A DNA stretch of 64,000 nucleotides, taken from NCBI GenBank assembly GCA_040954595.2, contig CM082579.2:11036001-11100000 (forward strand), given 5' to 3'. Positions 23,997 to 35,509 of the stretch are shown here, one piece after another. The stretch is from Balanoglossus misakiensis. Taxonomy: Eukaryota; Hemichordata. The translations under genes were made by a program, and so were the position numbers. Within the stretch, counting starts at the first letter, position 1. Each line of letters starts with the position of its first letter. Under the pieces are notes generated by a model that had not been told where the DNA came from, did no database searches, and worked only from the letters and a program-made list of their open reading frames with translations.

Positions 23997-26736
23997 TTAT
24001 TCTCTTTTTAGGGAGTTACTCATGTCCAATGTGAAATCAAACTGTTGTGGTATATCTCGTACTTGAACTCCTCCAAAGACGAATTCCTTTTCGATGACGT
24101 CACACGCTTCAGCAACATGGAAGGCAATGTTGGAGATGATCACGATATACTCGAAGAACGCATAAAATGTGTAAACTGCAATGGAAGCAAAATAATGAGA
24201 TGCGCTGGTTAGTTTTATCACAAGTTTTGTCAAATGTCTGAAAAATTAACAGCCTTTTGCAGGATATGTATCATTTGAAGATGGCTAATGTTTCTTTGTG
24301 AATCAATTTGATTATCTCCATGCTTTACTGTGTAGTCAGGTTTTTGAATTGTCAAATATTTCATGAAAACACTATTGTCCCATTTGACAAAAATAGAAAA
24401 TACTTACTGCCAGGTTCACAGTACCAATTATGTCGGAAGTAGAAATAAAGACTGATGAAAAAAGAGGAAATGTTGACAAGAAAGAGGCCCACAAGTCTGA
24501 ACTGCTGTTGACGCTCCTTAAAATGAAAAAAGAAGAAGATATTTTTGAACAGGGTTAGGAAAATCATCAAAAAGTCATATTGAATTTACATAGGGTTGTA
24601 TGAATGGCTTATACATGCTGAAAGTCAACACAGAAAATTCCGAGACTTTCCAAGAAAATTGGCAGGGCTACCTATTCCAGGAGTCTTTGAGATCAACATG
24701 GTTATTTTCCAGGAGTGATTGTACAGTATTTTTGCTGACAAGTTTTTCAAGTCCACCAACAATTTTATAATGTAACAGATTGAAGATGAACATTTTCCCC
24801 CCTAAAACTTCACGGAGAAAATTTTATTTTCCAGGATCTTCAAAAACAGTCCAGAAGTATTTTCAAATTCAAATACTCGCCGGGATATTCTATACAAACT
24901 CTGTCAGTCTGGGATAAGTGGTTCAAAAATGAACCATTATACCATAATTTGTTGTTATAACCATTAGTTTGTATATGTTACATCAGTTGAACCAAGTCTA
25001 TCATTTCTATTACTGAAGGAAAATCATCTTCTGCCAAGCGTGTGCATGAAGACATATACTGATGAATATTGTGGATGAAATTTGAGCTACCATGGTCTAT
25101 CTTGATATGTAGAATCTTCATGTATTTTTACAGAAATAGTAAACTACCACCTACCTCTCGTTTGAATTTCATCCATAGTTTCCTTCTCGATAGAAAGTAG
25201 AGTATAGACATTGCACACATGTACACCAATGATGTCACCATGAACGAGATAAAGCAGACTTCATGCACCTCTGTGGAAATTAATAAGCACGCAAGATTTA
25301 AGTCTACACGCATCAATCTTTTTTATTGAAATTGGAAAACAACTTTGTTGCGATTTTTGGCACCGTGCTTGCCTCATATGTTGTATGGTCCAAGAAAGAG
25401 GTGACTGACTGCAAAACAATTTAGTTTTCTGTGGGTCTCACAACTATTCTCAGGGTTAATCTATTGTTCACATAGCCTCTGTATAGACTCTGGTGGACCT
25501 GCCTTGACTATTTGTCATGCAGCCACACTACTACGTCACTGGTCAGTTGGACAAGCTTGATCTCAATTAGGCCACGGATCTGAGCAATAAAATCTGGTAG
25601 TTCTGAAGCTAGCTCTAGTTGTGAATTTGAGCACTCCCAGCTGAGAATGGCAACTGAAATAAATTTGATGAAAATATTCAAATGAAGAAAAGAAATAGAA
25701 TAAAGAAACAAGGAACAGGAAAGACAAAGTTTTAAGTAGAAATGTTGTATACTATCAATGCAGCATGAACCCAAGAATTCTGGTTGATTTCTGGATTATT
25801 CATCAGCAAGAATTCAATTCAACTTACGCATGTTATCTGATGATGACACTACAGTGAGTCCAAGCAATGACAAGATTTCAATTGCTTGAAGTGAAAATGT
25901 TGATATGCAGAGCCACGACCACAACCATGATGACACGTGGACTTGGTTTGTCTTCTTGTAGTAGTCATAATACACTGATATCAGAAACAGCCTGAGTGTT
26001 GTATGTAGAGCAATCCCAAACCTCCAGATGTAACTCTGTGGCGCCAAAGAGATAGCTGCACTCACTGTTGGAAGGTAGTTTGCCACCTGGAAAACAATAG
26101 AGGAAAAAGTGATCTTGACGTTGACACTTTGCTCACCCCCCTTTCACCTCCATGGTTCAGTCCAAACCCATTGCTTCCTGTGGTAAAGTTGGACCTCTAA
26201 AGAGGGAACTGGGGGTGAAACAGTTAAACTGAAATGTAAACCACGTGTGTACTCAACAGAGCAATGTATGAGGGACAGGCAATGATCATGGTTTAATCGT
26301 CACTGTCAAGTGCGGTACAGTATTTTCCTGTCCTTGTGTGACTGACAACATTTGTAGAATGGCAAATTGCAATGTTGAATGAATGTGTGGTGCAAACAAA
26401 TTTTCAGTGCAATGCACTACATTGCCTAAGCAAGTGAGTTAGAGAGTTAATATTTTAGATTTCAGTTTCTACAGAGTAGCTCCTTAACAAAGTCTGTCAA
26501 TAATCTTCTGTCATTTCACTGTTAAATCAGCAATCGGGATCATAGTCCAAGCTTACCCTACAGTGTGTTCCAACAGCTCTCTCAAAATCCAGAAGAAGAC
26601 TCAACGCAACACAAACTGCAAAAGATGAAAGTGGTAGAGCAACTGCTGTCATCAACACCGACCGAAATGACAGTCGAATTAGACCTTCTTGTTGAACCAA
26701 TGCGGGTCGACTCCTTCCCATAATTCTTCCAGCCAT
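23997..26736 (-). CDS. PGAP2: Post-GPI attachment to proteins factor 2
   Basis: Five minus-strand exons join in phase: 26557-26736, 25828-26086, 25155-25270, 24408-24516 and 23997-24175, giving 280 residues. Diagnostic phrases in order are RLSFRSV, THCR, VANYLPTVSAAIS, YIWRFGIALHT, VVSSSDNM, FYFRHNWYCEPG, FEYIVIISNIAFH. They match PGAP2/FRAG1 along its length, including the hydrophobic segments expected of this multi-pass Golgi protein. PGAP2 is required for reacylation in GPI-anchor lipid remodelling. The start is the first ATG of the exon and gives a slightly longer N-terminus than the human protein. The gene is convergent with WDR55 and divergent from the zinc-finger gene. Confidence 0.92.
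25508..25653 (-). CDS. Possible alternative terminal (poison) exon of PGAP2
   Basis: A good minus-strand acceptor (TTTCAG at 25659-25654) opens a frame that continues the phase 1 end of PGAP2 exon 2 for 48 codons to a TAG at 25508. If used, it would truncate PGAP2 after the second conserved block. The conserved protein requires splicing past it to the exon at 25270. The peptide resembles nothing I recognise. Confidence 0.25.
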
Positions 26737-27951
26737 CCTTCTTCACTCCAAAATATCACTAAGTTAGCCGGTCCACAGTCCCAGATTACCCTTCAAAGCA
26801 AACCAAAGACAATTTTTCGAGGTTTAGAACTGATGAATGATTTAGATATGAAGTTATGAAATGTACTCTGGTACTTTATTAATAACATACCCGTCCTCTA
26901 ATGAAATGTATAGTGACAACATGGATATAAGCAAACATGTTAAGCAAATAGGGACAAGGTTTTGTATGTGCATGGTACTTTTACTAGATAAATACAGTTA
27001 TGTAAGATAAAACTATTGAGGTTGAATGCAGACCAATTGCCTGTATCATGATCACCATGTCGCATACTTTACTACACAGTGACTTAAATAATATGGCCTA
27101 GGAAAATAATGCTGGGAAGAACGATTAAATTCATAACATATGTTTAAAAGCCAGGGCAATATCATGATTTTAGTCTGCACGAGGGATGGTTATCATGATC
27201 CGGGATCATGATGGAGTGGAACATGATGCAGTGATGATGAATTCATCCATCCATCCAAGATCGTCCAATGAATGGTCGGTGACGTACGGAGGGAAAGACT
27301 TTCCAGATCGACATCACTCCAATTATTAAATTCACATACATGCCTTGACCACCTTCAAAAAATGTTAGTCACTACCTACTAGTACCTAGCTGCAGTTCCG
27401 TCTACTCTAGCTCTGCATACACATGATAGAGGTCTGTGTGTTCCCGGGAATTAACACACAGACCTGTACCAGTGTACGCAGTGCAACGTCTACACTCTAA
27501 CACACGAATCTCCAGTGGGGGAAAACACGGCTACTGAACTGCAGCAGTCACTAATGTTCGAGACATGCAAGCTTTACTGAATGAAACAATGTAATGTCAC
27601 TCACAGAGACGGAAGCACTGCTTTCTCCCTGACCTCAAAAGACCTATGCAATCGGAAGGTTGTCTGTAGTTTATCAGTATTACGTAACAATCATAGCCGG
27701 ATACAAAGTGTAGGAAAAGATGAATACCACTGGCCGCGGATTTGTAAACGTGTTCGGATTGCACTCACGTTCGCATAATAATTATTGTCCATTTAACTCG
27801 ACAACTTATCAAAATCTCTCAGATTTCATAATCAAGAAAGATAAACTTTTTCCCTTTAATGCAGTGATTGGATATCATAATACTGTAAAACACTTTATTT
27901 TTGCGAGCAATCCGAACACGTGTACAAATCCAATGCTGGTGTGCAGGAAAC
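26737..27951. promoter_or_regulatory. Divergent promoter spacer between PGAP2 and the zinc-finger gene
   Basis: PGAP2 reads left and the zinc-finger gene right from this 1.2-kb spacer. It contains a short perfect hairpin at about 27431-27466 (AGGTCTGTGTGTT...AACACACAGACCT) and a MITE end close to the zinc-finger start. No coding exon was found. Confidence 0.4.
27881..27909. mobile_element. Terminal fragment of the TACTGTAAAACAC MITE
   Basis: TACTGTAAAACACTTTATTT followed by TTGCGAG matches the terminal repeat of the elements at 29.9 and 54.8 kb. Only one end is present, about 43 bp before the zinc-finger start codon. Confidence 0.65.
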
Positions 27952-29896
27952 ATGGCTGCAGTGAATGCGAGTGTTCCACGCAAACCAGTACGGCGCAAAC
28001 GTAAGCGTGGTCCAAAGAAAAAATACGTTAAACCATGGAGCGAGGCAAACAAGGCAAAAGCGAAACAGGCACGATACCATCGCTACTACTACCAACCAGT
28101 AGATGATGATGATGATGATGGCAATTCCAGCATGTATTTTTCTTCCGGTAAGATTGGTCGTTCCGGGGGGGGGGGGGTGGAATTCCACAAAAACATGCAC
28201 AGTTTCAATCTTCACTTGTTACATGTTTTTTCTTGTCTTTTGGGTTATTACAGGTTTAGGAGAAAAGGTCAATTCAGCAATATTGGAAACAGAAGGGTAT
28301 CCAGAAACTGGTACACACAGAAGATCTCGAAGGATAGCAGCATTAGGACTTAGAGGAGAAAAATTGAAACCATCGTGGGAAAATACATGTAGGAAACCTC
28401 GTGGCTCTAGCAAGAAGAGTGAAGTAAGTAGAGATGAATGTCTGCATCATGAAGGTGGCAGTCAACTTAGAAACTGGAAGACTGTAGGAAACACAATCTT
28501 CGAGGTCGTAAAGACAGAAGGAACAGAAGTTGAAAGAGAAGATGATGAGACTGCAGTGATGAGTAATGGTGGCTCCAAGTCCAAGCACTCCCTTTTCCAA
28601 CCATTGCCGGAGATTGTTGAAAATGACCACAACATGGACAGGGCAAATGACAGCAAGGCAGATGTAAATATTCATGCAGCCAGTTCAGCAAGCAAGAGAG
28701 GGTACAAATTCAAAAGTGACAATTATGTATTTGAATCCAGTTCTGATGAAGAAACAAATGCGAGAAGTACGGATGGAAACTTTGAAATTCCTGAAGATCA
28801 CAAATCTGATTCCAGTTCCGATTCCGCAAAAGAAGAGGACCACAGCGAATCTGAATCTAATGCTGATTCCCTTGTAGAAGAGGAAACAAGGCAGTCGTCA
28901 GGGAAACGGAAAATGATGAATTCGAAGGAAGAAGATGAAGCTCTGGATAAACTGTTGAAATACAAAGGTCTCATTGATGTTTCCATGGATCATTCCGGTG
29001 TATTCACGTACGGTTGCAAGGTGTGTCACTTTTATCATTGCAAGACAGCCAGCGAGTTTCTGAGTCACATGATCTTACACGACGAAGGAAAGTTGCAGTG
29101 TGACCAGTGTGAGTTCAACAGTAGTTCTGCTGAGAAACTAGAACAACACAAAGAGGAACACAAACTGGGGAAACTACAGTGTGATCTCTGTGGGTATACT
29201 AGTAACAAAAGGAATTTATTCGAGCGACACATGTCGAGAGCGCACACTGCAGCGGAAGACAAGAAATTCGTCTGTTCCTTTGAAGGATGTCGCAGCAGGT
29301 TTGTGGATCGAATCCTGTTAACAAATCACCAGAAGTTTCACCGAGAGAAAAGATATCTATGCCACTGCTGCGGTAAGCTTTACTACATCCACGCCCAGCT
29401 TAAAGACCACATCGCCGCAGAGCATGAGAAGACGGGGAGTGCGCGAAGTCTGGGGTGCAAGATATGTGGTAAGAAATATCTCAGGAAAAGTCTGAAAATG
29501 CACGAGAGGAGGCACCTCAATCACCGACCCTTGAAATGTCAGTACTGTGACAAGAGGTTCAACGATCGTCAGCAACAGATGAATCACGAGAGAACACATA
29601 CTGGGGATAAACCCTTCCAATGTCAATTCTGTGACTTCCGAGCAGCCAAGAGTTCTCAGGTTGAGTCGCATACAAGAACGCACACCGGCCGGAAACCCTA
29701 CAAATGCACAGAGTGTCACTATGCAGCTACTTGGAACGTTCAGCTGAAATCTCACATGAATGCCCATTCATCCGCGACAGCCGTGACGTGTGATCTCTGC
29801 AATGTGGTTTTTATCAATGAGACGTCGCTGAAGCGTCATAACAAGAAGGCTGCTGTCCTGCATGAGCAACTCATGAAATCTGCTACTTCTGTGTAG
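27952..29896 (+). CDS. C2H2 zinc finger protein with ten fingers
   Basis: Two exons, 27952-28147 and 28254-29896, join in phase 1 and encode 612 residues. The start ATG is in AACATGG. Residues 10-40 are strongly basic (RKRKRGPKKKYV). An aspartate run follows, and a long acidic serine-rich region spans roughly 100-320. Ten C2H2 fingers occupy about residues 330-605, starting at YGCKVCHFYHC and ending at VTCDLCNVVF. Two linkers resemble TGEKP (HTGDKPFQC, HTGRKPYKC), so DNA binding is likely. The finger spacing resembles ZFP64/ZNF-type or REST-like multi-finger proteins, but no orthologue can be named with confidence. The poly-G tract at 28167 lies in the intron. Confidence 0.9.
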
Positions 29897-29900
29897 TAAA

Positions 29901-30110
29901 TACTGTAAAACAATTTATTTTCGCGAGTTGAAATTTTCGCGATATCGAGAGAGGCCACTGTTTCTGGAGTATTAATTTCGCGTTCTCTTATTTCATTCAC
30001 TGCATCGTTATCTTCAAAAATAATTTAGTGACTTCTTATTTTCATGCTATTTTGGCTCTCGCGTATTTCACGAAAATTTATTGCTCGCGAAAATAAAGTG
30101 TTTTACAGTA
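29901..30110. mobile_element. TA-flanked foldback MITE (TACTGTAAAACA ... TGTTTTACAGTA)
   Basis: The 210-bp element has terminal inverted repeats of about 28 bp and TTTTCGCG-rich arms. It starts four bases after the zinc-finger stop codon. It supplies an AATAAA at 30092-30097. A near-identical full copy lies at 54773-54983. Confidence 0.9.
30092..30097 (+). terminator. Candidate polyadenylation signal inside the MITE
   Basis: AATAAA within the right arm of the MITE, 196 bp after the zinc-finger stop codon. A second AATAAA at 30675-30680 is an alternative. Confidence 0.4.
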
Positions 30111-31586
30111 TTGTCCTGTGTGGCCCTTGCATAATATAAGTCCTTAGCCAGTGAAAAATGAATTGTGTGGTTCCTGATAGCGTGACCTACTCTATTTCTA
30201 ACTTTTTTTCTGGTTACGTCAACAGAAGTTTTGAAAAATCTGCTGTAAAGAAAGTTTGAAAAGGCAGTTCATCATGTGAGACTTGGAATGCCATCTATAA
30301 AACAAAGACATGTTGTGATAATCATAAATATTGACCACTTCCCAAAAAATTATTCTGGCTATATTTGGAATGATTAGCAAGCAATGGAGTCTCCCTGTGT
30401 CTGGTATATCTATGTAATTTTTTATCTGCACAGTGCAAGTGGGTTCATACTTTGCGACTACACTGTTGCTTAACACATTGACAAGATCCCAAAAGTGTTG
30501 GCTAATGTCAATTTTATTATGTTGTACTGTTCTTATCAGTGCTGCTACTAGAATGAGTGTAAGAAATTCTGAGGCTATTAGTGACTGTAGCATTGATGAC
30601 GGCTGATGTGTAGATTACTTGTGTACTCAAACTTGAAGTTGATATTTTTTTTTAAATATTTTTTAAGAAGTCACAATAAAATTTAAACTAAAATTCAAGG
30701 AACTATAATTGTTTTCCTCTTGTTCAAGTTGGCTTCAATTTAATGATAATTTTCTTTGGGCTTCTTCATAGCATCGCTTTCCCCTCAAATAGACTTCAGC
30801 AGGATAGAAATAAATTGATGTTTGCTATAAAACTGAGACCCACAGCAAAAGTCTGTACCATACATACTTGTCAACGAAGGCATATAGTGCATAATTTGAA
30901 CAGGAGCGAGAGTATATATAATGTTTCAAACATGAAAATTTACAATCAAAATCAAGGCACTTGAGGATGCTCCTTAGAAATTTGGGGATTTTAGGTTCCC
31001 AAGTCATAAAGGACGATCTGGCTTTTGTGTTCAAAATTACCGTTATGGTACACCACTCTGTGATGTTTGTCTGGGAAAATGTCTGTGGGGAAAGTGTTGT
31101 AATCAATAAAAGCATGCAAATAATGTCGTTATATGGATGTCAATCACATCCTACATGTAGCTTGCAGTGATTGGTTTGATCATGGATGCTGTAACTGTTC
31201 TTGTGTGAAGATGTAGCAATGCATGTGACTCTTCAATTAGATTTACCCAATTGAGTGAAGTGAGTACGGTGACCCAGGTTTTACAACTGTAAATTCCGTG
31301 CAAAGTTGAATACCAATGTCAACCAAGTTCTTACAAAATTAGAGTTCAAAAGAAATCTCTGAAAGTCCTCATCAGACAAAATTGGTTCAATCTTGATGTG
31401 ATTGATTTCATTAGAGGTTCGAGGTGAAAGAGTACAGAACCCTCACCCCCCACCCTGGATACAAAGGGAATGAATAACTCCTTTGTGTTCACAAGATTAG
31501 CACAGATCAAAATAATAGCATTTCTATCACAATTGCAATTCATCATTGTTCTAGTCATCATGATAGCGACAGAGAGCTTGACAGTG
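30111..31586. other. Convergent 3' spacer, no gene seen
   Basis: It lies between the 3' ends of the zinc-finger gene and the minus-strand GRAM-like gene. AT-rich; no supported coding exon. It probably contains 3' untranslated sequence of both. Confidence 0.4.
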
Positions 31587-34500
31587 TCATTTCCCAGTAT
31601 ATCCATCGATGGTCAGGTGATAATTTCTCTGTATCAAGTTGGAAGCATGCTCTTGCATATCCGAAACGAAGCTGGTCATGGCTGACAGCTGCACTGAGTT
31701 ATCGATGTAGATGCGTACCATAGTCTTGAGGTCCCAGGGTGGCAGTAGCGTTCCAATTGTCATGTAACGATTGGCGTGTGCTGATCTGCTGACATGTTGT
31801 GCTTCCCACACTTTTTTACAGCAAGACATCTGTTGAGAATAATCAAACCAATGTCCAATCTGATTGAAATCCCATGTAGGGTACGACGACATCTTTTACC
31901 TACGCAATGGCGTATTTCTATGCTGTCGTGAGGCAAAAGCATAAAAATACCGTACTAAACATGTAGACAGAATATGACTATTATTCTCTTTTGGCTCAAA
32001 ATATCTATTTTTCGGAAACTGCTTTAAGTGCTTATCCAGTTTTTGTTAGTCGGGTAAAGGTGCCAGGTGCTTCTCCATCAGATTTATTCATTGATCATCT
32101 CATAAATGTGAACTCTTCGTAAATAGTTATACATGTATTGTAACCGAAGGTGTCTTTGTGGGTTTCTGTGAGAGATTGAATGGACCAATTATGAAATGGC
32201 ATCAGTGTCACACGCCCTCAACGGCAGAAAGTACAATCTGCAATAGTATTAGTTTTAGCGGATAGAACGGTACTCACACGACAGCATCTTCGGGAACAAG
32301 ACTTAAAACAGCAGCAAATACTTTCCCAGAATTGCGAGCAGCAGGGTTTGTAGCCTGTAAGCCTGGATTGACTCTTGATACCAGAGGTTGTGTGCAGTTC
32401 AATTCCAAGAATTCCTTCCAGTGGGATACTTTGAAAGTGGAGTGTGTCGCCAACAAACGTTGACAGTTTGTAGTTCTGCGGTTTGCCTGTTTGTTGGTCG
32501 AGTAACTCGCCTTCCAGAGAACAAACTGACAAAAAAAACAGGAGAAAAAAACCCACTGCTTTCAGGGACTGTTCAGAATTTACTTCGGGGGGATTTTCAG
32601 AGGGACCACCCATTTTCTCCAAGAAAAATTAGGGGGGGGGGACCAGACATAAAAATCACAATCCTTTAGGGGGGACCATGGAAAAAATCCCAGGAAATTT
32701 AAGGAGGGGGGGGCACAGATTTCCTCCACAAAATAAAAAAATCCTTCGGCCCACCCTGGAAGTAAATTCTGAACAGTCCCTAAAGGTTGCAGTGAAGGAT
32801 TGTTCATGGTATCGCGATATCTTACAGGTCTCATGTCTTGTCCGCCATGCCGAAACAATCCTTTCCTCATGTCAAAACACCCTTTTCTGACGTCATACAA
32901 CAAAACCCTACATGATGTGCGTGTATAATAGTCTTGTATCATACATGTACATACATGATCTAAGGTTGGCCTTACCCGATGCTTCCTCTGCCGACAACAA
33001 GAGAAGTCTTTTATTTGTCAAGTAAGCTCGTCCCTGGGTCATTGACCCTTTCCCAGAAAGTGAGCTTCCATCAGGGTCCCTGAAAGATACGCCCTTGTAA
33101 TAGATGTACGCATTATTAGCAACCAGTGTCTCTCCTTTCGTCACTAATTCTGAAAGAGAAAAATAAGCACTATTCAAATTCACTAGTCTACTAGTTAATG
33201 CACAATATTCGATAACTTTTTTCATCCATTTTTATTATTTATGCATTGTTTATATTGTATCGTTATGTTTGTGCGGTGTAGAACTAGAAGAAGTCCGCCT
33301 TATTGGCTGAAAGTGTGAAATAACGTGCTTTTCGTCTTTTTTCCAACACGACCGTAACTCACTGGTTAACATGTCTTCGTAAGGAATACTGTTGAGGTCT
33401 TTGAAGAATTGGCTGGCGGTATCGTTGTACATTTCACACGCCGTTTCTTTGATCACATTCTCCAAAAAGGGATGACTTCTGTGCAGTCGGGTCATGGTGG
33501 AGAAGACCTCCGAGGAGACGTCGTCAAACATGTCTAAGGTGAACGCCCTCGGCACATCGGACAGGTGACTTCTAGGCTGTGACGTCACTACATTGTTGGA
33601 GTTCACGACCGTTTGGTACTTTCTTGGACTGGCCACTTCTTGAGCTTGACCTCTGTTACTTGTGCTAGCGTCCTGAAGAACAAAAAGAACAATACTGCAC
33701 ATTTTGGTCTACTGGGGGGAGATAAGAATGATAAAATAATCAGACTATCAAACAGCGCAGACAAAAACTTAATTATATTTTTGTCTACTAAACTGTTTCA
33801 GTCTTTGTAGATGAGGAAAATGTGTGATTTTGTTCGACCGCAATCAAGGTGAAGATAATCCTATCTTCCTAATTTATAATGGGGTGAAAGACTGACGAAA
33901 GACGTTAGTTTTGACCAAATAGATATTTTGTCACTGCGACGTGACTTTTAGAAATCTTCAGTCTGACAGAAGTGATGTATACGTCTTTACGAAATACTTT
34001 CCGCCGACAATTACAAAAACCCCACTTTTATTTGAAGTGTCCCAGACTCCCTGCAATATTATCGTCTCTTGGTTTTTGTATAACATTCCGATGGTGGGTA
34101 GTAGGCGTTTAATGGTCTGAGTTATGAAGCAGACATGTGCGTTTATATACACGTGTTTTATAATTTCGTCCAAGGGTACCTTATATTAAGCGAAAGATCT
34201 GGTGAAAAGAACGTCAAGTTGTTTCGAGGATCATGGGTGTAGGAATATGCTTCAAATTAAAATTTACTGAATGTTTTGAAATATGAATATGATTAATCTA
34301 ATCTAATATTCACGGATTATTGCAGATTAACGCTTTCCACCATCTGCGCCAAACGTATGCGCTTTCTTGACTCTGATCTCCCAGCCAAGTGGCGGCATTA
34401 AAGGCACATAAGCTGTAACTTTTGGGATAATTTTCATAATTTTTGTTTCCAACTGCACTACCATTAGTCCATGCAGATGAAGGCAGTGAACTATACACAA

Positions 34501-35509
34501 GCATTATAAACCCTAAATATGAGTGCATATGCAAGTTTTAACCAGATAAATAATAAAGCTTTGCCGCAAGCGATTATGGCCGCCACCGTGGGAAAAGGCA
34601 AGAAACAATGAAAATGTTGCATTTCCGGTTGTGAAACTTCATAAACAAAACATGATCTCATCCACTTGAGCTCATGGAGGTAAATGTACACCACTGAGAC
34701 ATCAGATTTTCATTTTTCATTGCAATATTGCACTTTTTTTAAAATTGCAGGAATTTTCATTTTTCTTCAATTTTTGGCCATTTTGTCATAAATAAGTGTT
34801 GAGCTTGATATATTATCATGAAATATCATTTAATAGACATAATTAAAAGCATATATGAGATTATTTAAAACTTTAATTTTTTTATCCAGTTGCAGCTTAC
34901 GTGCCTTTAATACCAAAACATATAAATAAATAACCCGATCCTTGATAATTGATAACCCTGCGGATCAAAGTATAGCAAATGAAAATCCATCATTGGAAAT
35001 AATATGTCAATGGTTAATCTTTAAATGGAACAAATAAACGATGCCAGTTTGTGAGCAGAAGACCAGCCAGGCGTCGTTTGATCAGAAGTCAACCGCCGGG
35101 CCCGGGTCTCAAAGTAGACATTTTAGACAAGACAACAAGCGTTCTCCTTTTAATTTTTATTGCACTTATTTATACTTATCAAGCCAACTCTAAAATAACC
35201 ACAACTATACTGACCATTGACCCGCGGGGAATGATTTTTCGTCTTAACTATATAGTTGGAAGTAATTTCATTTCTCGCATCCATAAAGTTATCATGATTA
35301 CGATAGTTGTATATGTATAGATTTCAGATCGCGTACCATGACATAACTCCAGGGATTTTTTTCCTTCTAAGTCGCCAACCTACCGCTTTTTCGTCGACAC
35401 AGCCCGGAATGCTGCTTTCAATCGCCGCTTCGCCGGCCTCGTTGTCACGGCCGCTCTTCGTCGCCAGTTCTGTGTATTCCTCATGGGATGAAATCATGGG
35501 TCCTTCCAT
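31587..35509 (-). CDS. Unrecognised protein with GRAM/PH-like segment and cysteine cluster
   Basis: Five minus-strand exons join in phase: 35384-35509, 33363-33672, 32976-33149, 32278-32525 and 31587-31829, giving 366 residues. I do not recognise the family. Residues 1-145 are hydrophilic (MEGPMISSHEEYTELATKSG start). From about 147 the pattern KGETLVANNAYIYYKG...GRAYLTNKRLLLLSAE is typical of a GRAM or PH-type fold, which usually binds lipid. A cysteine-dense stretch at about 265-290 (SICCCFKSCSRRCCRMSCCKK) could be palmitoylated. The C-terminus is plain. No signal peptide is seen. Every exon joins by a good GT-AG intron, so the gene model is sound although the function is inferred. A possible upstream exon at 37131 would extend the N-terminus. 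Confidence 0.7.
32564..32781. mobile_element. MITE with GGGAC-GTTCAG ends and poly-G core (copy 1)
   Basis: AGGGACTGTTCAGAATTTAC at the left end is mirrored by GTAAATTCTGAACAGTCCCT at the right. The interior has several G8-10 tracts. It lies in an intron of the GRAM-like gene. Confidence 0.75.

Noticed and set aside
28343-29767. Minus-strand frames of 60-136 codons opposite the zinc-finger gene
   Set aside because: Shadows of the zinc-finger coding strand; no independent support.
35051-35320. 89-codon frame with a hydrophobic stretch
   Set aside because: It lies in an intron of the minus-strand gene, with no start context, splice signals or recognisable domain.
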